In this document: positions 43,625-51,198 of the stretch, in pieces
Position numbering within the stretch: position 1 is the stretch's first letter
Layout: every line of letters begins with the position of its first letter
Assembly: GCF_900176595.1 (NCBI RefSeq)
Contig: NZ_LT838813.1
Span: forward strand, 4,110,001-4,174,000
DNA length: 64,000 nt
Direction: 5' to 3'
Origin: Aquiflexum balticum DSM 16537
GTDB lineage: Bacteria > Bacteroidota > Bacteroidia > Cytophagales > Cyclobacteriaceae
Notes under the pieces: generated by a model
Database searches by the model: none
Told to the model about the DNA's origin: nothing
The model's input: only the letters and a program-made list of their open reading frames with translations
Made by a program: the position numbers and the translations under genes

Positions 43625-43816
43625 TTATACTACTTTTACATTCACAGCGTTCAGGCCTTTTCTTCCTTCTTTGAGGTCGAAAGTAACTTCGTCATCTTCT
43701 CTGATTTCGTCGATCAAACCTGTGATGTGAACGAAATACTCTTTTGAAGATTCATTGTCAATAATAAAACCGAATCCTTTGGACTCATTAAAAAATTTAA
43801 CTTTTCCTGTGTTCAT
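43625..43816 (-). CDS. CspA-family cold-shock protein
   Basis: 63 residues, normal for the family. MNTGKVKFFNESKGFGFIID contains RNP1 (KGFGFI), and EYFVHITGL holds RNP2. The body continues EIREDDEVTFDLKEGRKGLN with AVNVKVV. Such proteins bind single-stranded RNA and DNA as chaperones. The upstream region has a TAccTTTG promoter element and a perfect 25-bp inverted repeat around it, suggesting dedicated regulation. Transcribed alone and closed by a terminator. Confidence 0.95.
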   Translation of the reverse strand: MNTGKVKFFNESKGFGFIIDNESSKEYFVHITGLIDEIREDDEVTFDLKEGRKGLNAVNVKVV

Positions 43817-43844
43817 GATAAATTGTAATTGAATTAATAATGCC

Positions 43845-43852
43845 CAAAGGTA
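43845..43852 (-). promoter_or_regulatory. Bacteroidota -7 promoter element for the cold-shock gene
   Basis: Minus strand TACCTTTG, a TAnnTTTG match, 29 bp ahead of the start codon. A TTTT -33-like run lies about 18 bp further upstream inside the palindrome at 43855-43879. Confidence 0.55.
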
Positions 43853-43854
43853 AG

Positions 43855-43879
43855 GATAGTTTTAATATATAAAACTATC
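43855..43879. promoter_or_regulatory. Perfect inverted repeat overlapping the cold-shock promoter
   Basis: Arms GATAGTTTT and AAAACTATC, nine bases each, with a 7-base AATATAT centre. It covers the expected -33 region of the cold-shock promoter, so it fits an operator. The binding protein is unknown. Confidence 0.6.
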
Positions 43880-43974
43880 GTACTGAAATAATTTCAAAGT
43901 ATTTTGTCCCTTAAGCAGAAAATTATTTTAAATCATAGCGGATTTCGGAACTATTCTTTCTGTTTTTTCTGAAT

Positions 43975-45117
43975 TCAATTTAGCCCAAAAAAGTAAACAG
44001 GTTTATTGAAGGATACCTCCAAGGTGGTTTTTGAAAGTTTCCCTGTTTTTTGATCCCTTTCGAATACTACAATATTTCCTGATCCCTGGTTTGCTGCTAC
44101 AAGGTATTCACCGTCTTTGGTGATTGTAAAATTACGGGGTGTTTCTCCACCTGTGGCCACTCTTTCCACAAAGGTTACAGTTCCATCACTTTCGATGGCA
44201 AAAACACTAATGTCATTGGCATCTCCCCGATTGGAAGCATACACAAATTTTCCGTCCGGGGAAATCCGTACTTCAGCTGCACCAACATTGCCGATAAACC
44301 CTTCCCCGGTCAGCGGTAAGGCCTGTTTTTTAGCCATTTTACCATCATCATAGGAATATACACCCAATTCTGCACTCATTTCATGAATCAAATAAACCGT
44401 CTTTCCGTCAGGATGTACAGCCAAATGTCTGGGACCTGAACCTGGATTTACTTCAATATATGGCTGAGAAGCTGGGTTGAAAGGTACCCCATAAGTAGGG
44501 TTAAAATCATAAATAAAGATTTTGTCCGCACCAAGATCACCTACGAGCAGCTGCTCGCCATCGGGATGAAATACGACACTATGCACATGTGGCTTGTCCT
44601 GCCTGCCGGAGACAACGCTCTGACCTTCATGATTGACGGTCTGTACATGTTCCAGCATGCCATTGTTAATCTTATAAGCTGAAAAATTTCCTCCTGAATA
44701 ATTGGCCACCACCAAAAATTCTTCTTTTGGATCAAGTGCCAAATAACATGGAGAACCCCCGAAAGAATCTTTGGTATCAAGCAACTCCAAACTATTGTTT
44801 TGCCTGTCAAATTTGAACGATTTCACTTTACCACCATTAGCTCCGCCGGATTCTTCCACTGAAAAAACCAAAGTTTGCGCCCTGTTGCTGATCACAAAAG
44901 AGGGGTTTTTAACATCCGGAGCTATGACTTTGGCTGCTATAATATTTTCATCCGGATTGAAATTCAAAAACCCGATTCCTTCCTTTTCAGAATCTGTGTA
45001 TGCACCCAGCAGAAATTCATATTTTCTTTCCATTTTTACTTCTGATGGAGTCTCATCACATGAATTGGTCATAAGCAAGGCCATTAATAGAATTAGCGAT
45101 AGTCTGATTTTTTTCAT
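43975..45117 (-). CDS. Lactonase-family seven-bladed beta-propeller lipoprotein
   Basis: 380 residues from the ATG at 45117, chosen because it gives a lipoprotein signal (MKKIRLSLILLMALLMTNSC). The body has repeated propeller blades: FLLGAYTDSEKEGIGFLNFN, PCYLALDPKEEFLVVANYSG, HSVVFHPDGEQLLVGDLGAD, GPRHLAVHPDGKTVYLIHEM, EVRISPDGKFVYASNRGDAN, PRNFTITKDGEYLVAANQGS. This is the Lactonase (YbhE-like 6-phosphogluconolactonase) family, but the cell-surface lipid anchor suggests another lactone substrate. The start is one base after the mrpG stop, so the gene seems to be the last of the Mrp operon, an odd partner. Confidence 0.88.
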   Translation of the reverse strand: MKKIRLSLILLMALLMTNSCDETPSEVKMERKYEFLLGAYTDSEKEGIGFLNFNPDENIIAAKVIAPDVKNPSFVISNRAQTLVFSVEESGGANGGKVKSFKFDRQNNSLELLDTKDSFGGSPCYLALDPKEEFLVVANYSGGNFSAYKINNGMLEHVQTVNHEGQSVVSGRQDKPHVHSVVFHPDGEQLLVGDLGADKIFIYDFNPTYGVPFNPASQPYIEVNPGSGPRHLAVHPDGKTVYLIHEMSAELGVYSYDDGKMAKKQALPLTGEGFIGNVGAAEVRISPDGKFVYASNRGDANDISVFAIESDGTVTFVERVATGGETPRNFTITKDGEYLVAANQGSGNIVVFERDQKTGKLSKTTLEVSFNKPVYFFGLN

Positions 45118-45118
45118 T

Positions 45119-45517
45119 TTATGAAGGTTTATCTGTTTTTTCAGGTCTGACCGATGTATTGCGTTTTTCGCTGTGAAGTTTATGTGTTTCAGGATCATAT
45201 TGACCAGCCAGATCATCAATTTTTGTTCCGCCCCAAATGGGTGTTTTCGTGAAATAAGCAGCTCTTGCGAGCATATGTGATCCTATGGGTACAGTCAAAA
45301 ATACAAATAAGATTACAGCAATTACCCTTGTGGTCACAGAATATTCATTGAAAAAAATGGCTGTTGCCAATAGAATCAGGCCAACCCCTAAAGTTGAAGC
45401 TTTTGAAGTTACCGATATCCTTAGATAGACATCAGGCTTTCTAAGCATGGCCAAAGAAGTAGAGAAGATAAACAACACTCCGATGGTGGATGAAATCATA
45501 ATTAAAATATCTCTCAT
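45119..45517 (-). CDS. mrpG: Mrp antiporter subunit G
   Basis: 132 residues with three hydrophobic segments (ILIMISSTIGVLFIFSTSLA, TLGVGLILLATAIFFNEYS, RVIAVILFVFLTVPIGSHML) in the size range of MnhG/MrpG. The motif around RKPDVYLRISVTSKASTLGV is the family signature. The hydrophilic tail (KTPIWGGTKIDDLAGQYDPE onwards) is longer than usual. It starts four bases before the mrpF stop, the same spacing as other Mrp pairs. It is required for cation/proton exchange by the seven-subunit complex. Confidence 0.94.
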   Translation of the reverse strand: MRDILIMISSTIGVLFIFSTSLAMLRKPDVYLRISVTSKASTLGVGLILLATAIFFNEYSVTTRVIAVILFVFLTVPIGSHMLARAAYFTKTPIWGGTKIDDLAGQYDPETHKLHSEKRNTSVRPEKTDKPS

Positions 45518-45786
45518 TTTCTTTCTCTTTTTTCCAGGTAAAAGGCATAAGCTGTGGTACTCAAAAAGGCAATCAAAGCAAATAACATGGCTATATCCAA
45601 GAATGTACTTTGATTAAAGGTGATGCTGTAGACAGCAATGATACATATTGAAATCAAAATGAGCATATCCAAGGCAATTACCCGGTCTGCCAAACTAGGA
45701 CCTTTTACAAATCGGATAAAGACCAAAATCACCGATATCCCCAATAGAGGAATGATTATAAAGTGGAAATATTCCTGTAAACTCAT
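45514..45786 (-). CDS. mrpF: Mrp antiporter subunit F
   Basis: 90 residues with three membrane helices: YFHFIIIPLLGISVILVFIR, VIALDMLILISICIIAVYSI, DIAMLFALIAFLSTTAYAFY. The FVKGPSLADRVIALD motif is diagnostic for MnhF/MrpF. It overlaps mrpE and mrpG by four bases. Part of the complete Mrp operon. Confidence 0.95.
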   Translation of the reverse strand: MSLQEYFHFIIIPLLGISVILVFIRFVKGPSLADRVIALDMLILISICIIAVYSITFNQSTFLDIAMLFALIAFLSTTAYAFYLEKRERK

Positions 45787-46262
45787 TTTAAAATCTCCAA
45801 TAAACGTTTCTCAAACTTATTTTTCACTTCGTCAATAAAGTCTTGTTTGTTACTTACATGCATCACATGAACATACATTACCTTTTTATCATCAGAAATA
45901 TCCATCACCAAGGTTCCAGGGGTGACCGAAACCATAATGGCCAAAATGGTGATTTCCAAGTCTGATTCTACCGTTAGGGGAACCTTTACCACGGCTGGCT
46001 TTAATTTTGACTTGGCATAGAGAGATTCTTTCACAGTAACCAGATTTGTTTTGATGATTTCCCAAAACATAAACAAAAAAAATGAAACCAATTTGGGAAG
46101 AATAGTGAAATACTTTCTGTCCTGTTTATTGATGGTGATAACATACAGGATGCCAAAACTGATCAGAAATCCGAAGATGAAATTCTCCTCCGCCAGGGTT
46201 CCGGTGGCCATTACCCAAATTATTGCCAAAATGAGGTTATTCAAAAACATTGATTTGGTCAT
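45783..46262 (-). CDS. mrpE: Mrp antiporter subunit E
   Basis: 159 residues. The N-terminal half is membrane-embedded (LNNLILAIIWVMATGTLAEE, FIFGFLISFGILYVITINK, LVSFFLFMFWEIIKTNLVTV); the second half is soluble with VVKVPLTVESDLEITILAIM and TPGTLVMDISDDKKVMYVHV, the MnhE signature. Four-base overlaps with mrpD and mrpF. It completes the accessory part of the antiporter. Confidence 0.95.
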   Translation of the reverse strand: MTKSMFLNNLILAIIWVMATGTLAEENFIFGFLISFGILYVITINKQDRKYFTILPKLVSFFLFMFWEIIKTNLVTVKESLYAKSKLKPAVVKVPLTVESDLEITILAIMVSVTPGTLVMDISDDKKVMYVHVMHVSNKQDFIDEVKNKFEKRLLEILK

Positions 46263-47782
46263 GGCAGTACGGTTTTGATTCCCAGAATAGTTTCAATATA
46301 CTTTTGCGGATTCATCAGGTCAGCCGCAATTTTCTCCGAAAGCACATAAATATTTTCAGCTGCAAAACCAATATACAGAGATACGATTGAAAGGAATATG
46401 ATCGGAATGATTACCAAAATTTGATTCGTTTTTGACAATTGGTTGAAATATAGTCCTGATGCTTTTACAGGAAGGTTTACTGCATTTTTCCAAAACACCT
46501 CCGCCCATATTTTGGCTACTACCCATAAGGTAAGAAAACTTCCCAAAACAATAAAGGCTATCAGAAAGTAATCTTCTGACGCAAGCCCGCCCTGTATCAG
46601 GAATATTTTGGGCCAGAATCCGGAGAGGGGCGGAATGCCCACCAATGAAAACAAAGGGATGGATAATAAGATGGAAAGTAGCGGGTAACTTTTATACATT
46701 CCACCCAATTTGGTAATATCCTGGGTGCCGTTTATTTTCAATACCAACCCGGCCATCATAAACAGATTTGTTTTGACAATGATGTCATGGAATAGATAAA
46801 AAACCGTCCCTAAGATGGCGACTTCAGTGAACATACCCAGACCTGCAATCATAAAACCAATATGACAAATGATCAGGTAACCAAAGGCTTTGCTCAGATT
46901 TTTCTGTAACAAGGCTCCTAAGCCGCCTGATAAAATCGTGAGCGCAGCAATAATAGTAAGGATTATTCCCAGGAACTCATCACCCCCAAACATTAGGGTA
47001 AACGTCCTTAAAAGCGCATAAACTCCCAGTTTTGTCAATAGTCCCCCGAAAATGGCCGAAACAGCAGGAGGTGGCGTATGGTAGGAGGCAGGTAACCAAA
47101 AATACATTGGAAATATTGCAGATTTAATACCAAAGGCTACCAAAAAAATGCCCGCAGTGACATTGATAAGACCACGGTTACTGATTGCACTAAGTTTAAC
47201 AGCAACATCTGCAAAATTAAGTGAACCTGTAAGTCCATAAACAAAACCAATTCCTATCAAAAAGAGTGAAGAGGCAAGCAGATTTAAGGATACATATTTG
47301 ATGGCCCCTTCCAATTGGGATTTGGTACTCCCCAGGGTCAGCAATACGAAAGAGGCAATGATGACAACTTCAAACCATACGTACAAATTGAACATATCTC
47401 CAGCCAAAAAAGCCCCGCAAAGACCCATGATAAGAAAATGTATGATCGGGAAGAACCCGAACTTTAGCCTTTCTTCTCTCATAGTGCCGACAGAAAACAT
47501 TGATACTGCCAGCCCGGATATTGAAGCTATCAAAACCAATGTCGCACTCAACAAGTCGGATACAAAACTGATTCCAAAAGGCGCATCCCAATTGCCTGCA
47601 TAGGTAAATTGGATGCCTTCTGTCCAAGTCAGCATAAACAACCAAATGCCCAAGCCAAGACTGATAACGGAAAACAATATGCTCAGCACTTTCTGCAAAT
47701 GGATTTTGGTCCAGAAAAACAATAAAACCGTTCCAGCAAATAATTGAAAAAGAATCGGAGCGATTACCAGAATATTATTCAT
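46259..47782 (-). CDS. mrpD: Mrp antiporter subunit D (NuoM/N-like)
   Basis: 507 residues with ~14 hydrophobic segments and the proton_antipo_M signature: LAGDMFNLYVWFEVVIIASF, GIKSAIFPMYFWLPASYHTP (conserved Lys and Pro), FGGLLTKLGVYALLRTFTLM. These set it apart from respiratory NuoM by context: it sits between mrpC and mrpE with four-base overlaps. MrpD is one of the two ion-translocating antiporter-like subunits. Confidence 0.95.
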   Translation of the reverse strand: MNNILVIAPILFQLFAGTVLLFFWTKIHLQKVLSILFSVISLGLGIWLFMLTWTEGIQFTYAGNWDAPFGISFVSDLLSATLVLIASISGLAVSMFSVGTMREERLKFGFFPIIHFLIMGLCGAFLAGDMFNLYVWFEVVIIASFVLLTLGSTKSQLEGAIKYVSLNLLASSLFLIGIGFVYGLTGSLNFADVAVKLSAISNRGLINVTAGIFLVAFGIKSAIFPMYFWLPASYHTPPPAVSAIFGGLLTKLGVYALLRTFTLMFGGDEFLGIILTIIAALTILSGGLGALLQKNLSKAFGYLIICHIGFMIAGLGMFTEVAILGTVFYLFHDIIVKTNLFMMAGLVLKINGTQDITKLGGMYKSYPLLSILLSIPLFSLVGIPPLSGFWPKIFLIQGGLASEDYFLIAFIVLGSFLTLWVVAKIWAEVFWKNAVNLPVKASGLYFNQLSKTNQILVIIPIIFLSIVSLYIGFAAENIYVLSEKIAADLMNPQKYIETILGIKTVLP

Positions 47783-48132
47783 ATCTCTTCATCGGTTGAG
47801 TTGAGCTCATCGAGATCATCTGTTTCGAGCACTTTATACACACTTTTTATAAGAATGATGGCAAAGGACTGTAGACCAAAACCGATCACAATAGCAGTAA
47901 GGATAACTGCCTGAGGCAAAGGGTCTGCATACAGATCAGCGAACATCTTCATGCCATCTTCAATCACCGGAGGATGCCCCTTTACCAGCCTTCCCAAAAG
48001 AAAAATCAAAAGGTTGGCACCATTGCCCAATAGTATCAATCCGATGATGATTTTAAACATACTTCTTCTCAAAAGCATGTATAAACCTCCTGCATGCAAT
48101 AAACCTATGATAATGATCAATAATATCTCCAT
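47779..48132 (-). CDS. mrpC: Mrp antiporter subunit C (NuoK-like)
   Basis: 117 residues, three helices (LLIIIIGLLHAGGLYMLLRR, MFKIIIGLILLGNGANLLIF, LPQAVILTAIVIGFGLQSFA). The MFKIIIGLILLGNGANLLIF block and DPLPQAVILTAIVIG are the MnhC/NuoK signatures. Overlaps mrpD by four bases and sits one base after mrpB. Confidence 0.95.
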   Translation of the reverse strand: MEILLIIIIGLLHAGGLYMLLRRSMFKIIIGLILLGNGANLLIFLLGRLVKGHPPVIEDGMKMFADLYADPLPQAVILTAIVIGFGLQSFAIILIKSVYKVLETDDLDELNSTDEEI

Positions 48133-48133
48133 A

Positions 48134-48544
48134 TCAAACTGTTTCGGTGATGGAAAACATGATGGTTAATGTAGCCCCGATAACTACCAGGTAGACACCG
48201 ATATCAAATACCAATGCACTTCCGAGCATACCTATAAATCTCATTGGCTCAGGGTACCAAAGTCCCGTGAGAAATGGCTCATTGATAAACCAAGGTGCAA
48301 TGCCAGCCAGGAAAGTCAGCATCAGTCCTATGGGCATCAGAGTCATGGGATTGATTCTGATAATATTGCGTGTCTCTTTGAGCCCATGGGCAAAGGAATG
48401 GATTAGAAAAGCAATTGAGGCCATCAGACCTCCGACGAACCCACCTCCAGGTTCATAGTGCCCTCTGAGCAACATGAAAAGGGAAAACAGTAAAAGCAGG
48501 GGTAAAAGATAATCGGATGCAGTTCTGAATAGGAGTGATTTCAT
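48134..48544 (-). CDS. mrpB: Mrp antiporter subunit B
   Basis: 136 residues with four membrane helices. The family signature [20 protein letters not shown] follows [35 protein letters not shown] is the typical final helix. MnhB is an accessory subunit. The gene is separated from mrpA by 104 bp, the only larger gap in the operon, and that gap carries an 18-bp palindromic repeat (48614-48631). Confidence 0.95.
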   Translation of the reverse strand: MKSLLFRTASDYLLPLLLLFSLFMLLRGHYEPGGGFVGGLMASIAFLIHSFAHGLKETRNIIRINPMTLMPIGLMLTFLAGIAPWFINEPFLTGLWYPEPMRFIGMLGSALVFDIGVYLVVIGATLTIMFSITETV

Positions 48545-48613
48545 CTCTATATTATTTATTTTTCAATGGTGAGATGGAACCTCGCATGTCTACAATTATT
48601 TCAGTGTATGTCG

Positions 48614-48631
48614 CCCCGATGGCTATCGGGG
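48614..48631. repeat. CCCCGATGGCTATCGGGG interspersed palindrome
   Basis: Inverted repeat with one central mismatch, sitting in the mrpA-mrpB gap. It differs from the palindrome in the tRNA-Ser array (CCCGATAGCTATCGGG, 38451-38466) by one central base plus one extra pair of flanking bases, so the two belong to one dispersed family. Confidence 0.8.
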
Positions 48632-48648
48632 TTATGCTCGGTTTCATA

Positions 48649-50955
48649 TCAATTCTTTTTTACTGGGTTTAGGTCTAGTTTCATCAAACTGAACACACCG
48701 ATGGCCGCAATGACCAATACTACGGTTTCAACTATGGTATCGGATGCTCTGTAATCCACCAATATGATATTGACTACATTTCTTCCTTTAGCCAAGACAT
48801 ATGCATTGTCTGCATAGAATTTTGAGATCTCTGTACTTGAAGGGTATTCGAATACCTCCAAAACCAGAATTGCTATCAAAGACCCAAAGATCAAGGACAA
48901 TATACTGTCTCTGATTCTTATGGGTTTTGAGGAATAGGTCTTGTTTTTTGGAAGCTTAAAGAGAATTAACATAAACAATAGTACGGTCAGCGTATCTATG
49001 GAGAATTGTGTCATCGCAAGATCCGGAGCGGAATAGAAGAGGAAAAAAAGACAGTTTGCAAAACCTACTACACCCAATGCTACGATTGAAGTAGTGCGCG
49101 AGGTGGATATGATTGCAATGAATATGGAAATGATCATCAATACCACCACAATAATTTCAGAGGGTGTTACCTCAGAAATCTGATCCCAATCAATATGGAT
49201 TTTGACACCATTGAATATCCTGTATCCCATTAAAAAAGTTAAAAATGCCAGGATAGTAATGACATAGTTTCTCAGGTATCCATTTTGGAAAAATTTTGTC
49301 CAAAAACCTGCAAACCAACTGAAAATATTGCCAAAATCCTGAGTAAGCATTTCAGGTGAAATTCTTTCAAATCGGATGGTTTTCTGGAAATTTTTTTCCG
49401 AAGGCTGCAAAAACCAATAGATCGCAAATCCTACGGCCAAAGTCAAAATACTGAGCATCAAAGCTGTATTGATCCCATGCCAAAGTTTCAGTTCAATGAC
49501 GGTCTCAGATCCGGAAATACTGCTGAAAACAGACTGGATCAAAGATTTCTCCATCAATCCGGGAAATATTCCAAATGTGAGACTCAATACGCCCAACAGC
49601 AATGGAGGAACCCAAAGTAGGGTAGAAGGCAGGTGAACTTTCTGGAATTCTTTGGGAAGGGTACCTGTAAAGGGCTTTATTCCTGCCCAAAATCCTGCTA
49701 CAAAAAGCAGAATCTTTGTAAGGACAATCAGAATCGTAAGAATGATCGCCCATTGCCCCAATTGTAGGGATGCTTCGTACATGACTTCCTTGCTGATAAA
49801 TCCTATCAATAATGGAACGCCCGCACTTGACAAAGCGGCAATAAAACCTGCAATAGCCACAGGCATCATTACCTTTTGCAGGCCTCTCAGTTTGCTGATG
49901 TCCCGGCTACCTGTTTCATGGTCAATGATACCGGTAATCAGGAATAGTGCTGCCTTATATAAAGCATGGGCCAAAATAAACAATGCTGCTCCCAAAAGTG
50001 CTTTATCAGTACCAATACCAATGAGAAAAACAAGAATTCCCAAGGCAGATATGGTGGAATAGGCCAGGATACTTTTGAGGTCTACCCTGAAAATGGAATG
50101 AACAGCTGCATAAATCATCGAAATGGCTCCCACAGTGACCAAAGTAACATTCCACCAATACGTATCCCCCAATAATGGCGTGAATCTTGCCAAAAGGTAG
50201 ATTCCCGCTTTGACCATGGTGGCGGAATGTAAATACGTACTGACAGGAGTAGGGGCTTTCATTGCTCCCGGTAACCAAAAGTGGAATGGGAACTGGGCGG
50301 ATTTGGTAAATGCACCCACAAATACCAGTCCTATGATCCAATGGTAACTGTTACTCGATTTGATGACTTCTGAAGAACTCAATAATTCAGTGAATGAGTA
50401 GGTATTGCCAACCGAAGCAAGGATAACTATTCCGGCCAAAAGGACCAAGCCCCCCAATCCGGTTATTCCTAAAGCTGTGAGGGCACTTTTCCTTGATGCG
50501 GAATCTTCATTTTTAAAACCTATCAAAAAGAAGGAACTGATACTGGTCAATTCCCAAAAGATAAACATGGTCATCAGATTGTCCGAGAGTACAACCCCCA
50601 GCATGGAAGCCATAAACATGGCCAGATAGCCATAAAATCTATCCAGATATTCATGGTCTTTCAGGTAGTTGGCTGTATACAGAAATACCAGTGAACCAAT
50701 GCCGGTAATCATCAAGGCAAACAACATGGACAGTCCATCCAATCTAAAATCAAAGTTGATTCCTACACTTGGGACCCAGGAATAACTGAACATTAAATGG
50801 GAACCAAGATTTATCTGATTGATGAAACTGATGAAAAATATGAAAAGAAGGATAGGTAAAGCTGAAAAAACAAAGGGGATGGCTTTTTTGAAATATTTAC
50901 TGAAAAAGGGCACTAGAGCGGCGAATATAAAACCGGAAAGCACTGCCAATATCAT
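48649..50955 (-). CDS. mrpA: Mrp antiporter subunit A (NuoL-like)
   Basis: 768 residues, the normal length for MrpA with a fused C-terminal extension. The N-terminal ~500 residues have the proton_antipo_M core (MTMFIFWELTSISSFFLIGF, TKSAQFPFHFWLPGAMKAPT, YLHSATMVKAGIYLLARFTP). The last ~200 residues contain additional helices, including the DUF4040-like part ALGVVGFANCLFFLFYSAPD with LAMTQFSIDTLTVLLF, and a final segment NVVNIILVDYRASDTIVETV shared with MnhB/MbhE-type ends. It leads the operon and is divergent from ppc (243 bp). Family role: Na+(K+)/H+ exchange for pH and salt homeostasis. Confidence 0.95.
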   Translation of the reverse strand: MILAVLSGFIFAALVPFFSKYFKKAIPFVFSALPILLFIFFISFINQINLGSHLMFSYSWVPSVGINFDFRLDGLSMLFALMITGIGSLVFLYTANYLKDHEYLDRFYGYLAMFMASMLGVVLSDNLMTMFIFWELTSISSFFLIGFKNEDSASRKSALTALGITGLGGLVLLAGIVILASVGNTYSFTELLSSSEVIKSSNSYHWIIGLVFVGAFTKSAQFPFHFWLPGAMKAPTPVSTYLHSATMVKAGIYLLARFTPLLGDTYWWNVTLVTVGAISMIYAAVHSIFRVDLKSILAYSTISALGILVFLIGIGTDKALLGAALFILAHALYKAALFLITGIIDHETGSRDISKLRGLQKVMMPVAIAGFIAALSSAGVPLLIGFISKEVMYEASLQLGQWAIILTILIVLTKILLFVAGFWAGIKPFTGTLPKEFQKVHLPSTLLWVPPLLLGVLSLTFGIFPGLMEKSLIQSVFSSISGSETVIELKLWHGINTALMLSILTLAVGFAIYWFLQPSEKNFQKTIRFERISPEMLTQDFGNIFSWFAGFWTKFFQNGYLRNYVITILAFLTFLMGYRIFNGVKIHIDWDQISEVTPSEIIVVVLMIISIFIAIISTSRTTSIVALGVVGFANCLFFLFYSAPDLAMTQFSIDTLTVLLFMLILFKLPKNKTYSSKPIRIRDSILSLIFGSLIAILVLEVFEYPSSTEISKFYADNAYVLAKGRNVVNIILVDYRASDTIVETVVLVIAAIGVFSLMKLDLNPVKKN

Positions 50956-51198
50956 AGAAAAGAATTAAGAATTTAAAATTTTCATAATTTAAGAATACTA
51001 GATTTAAATATAGGAATTCTTTTTATCCTTATTGAAATTATCAACAATTGTTTGAAAAATTCAGATACTTGAAACAAAAATGAACTTTTATTAATAATTA
51101 TGTAATAAAAAGGTAAATTCTTTGAAGAATTAAAGGATTATTCCTGCAATTATTTATTTATTGTTAAATTCACGTTCTTATATTCCATTAAACCTACC

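Noticed and set aside
46259-50955. Respiratory complex I (nuoL/M/K) genes
   Set aside because: Related subunits, but the full A-G order with MnhB, E, F and G partners identifies an Mrp antiporter.
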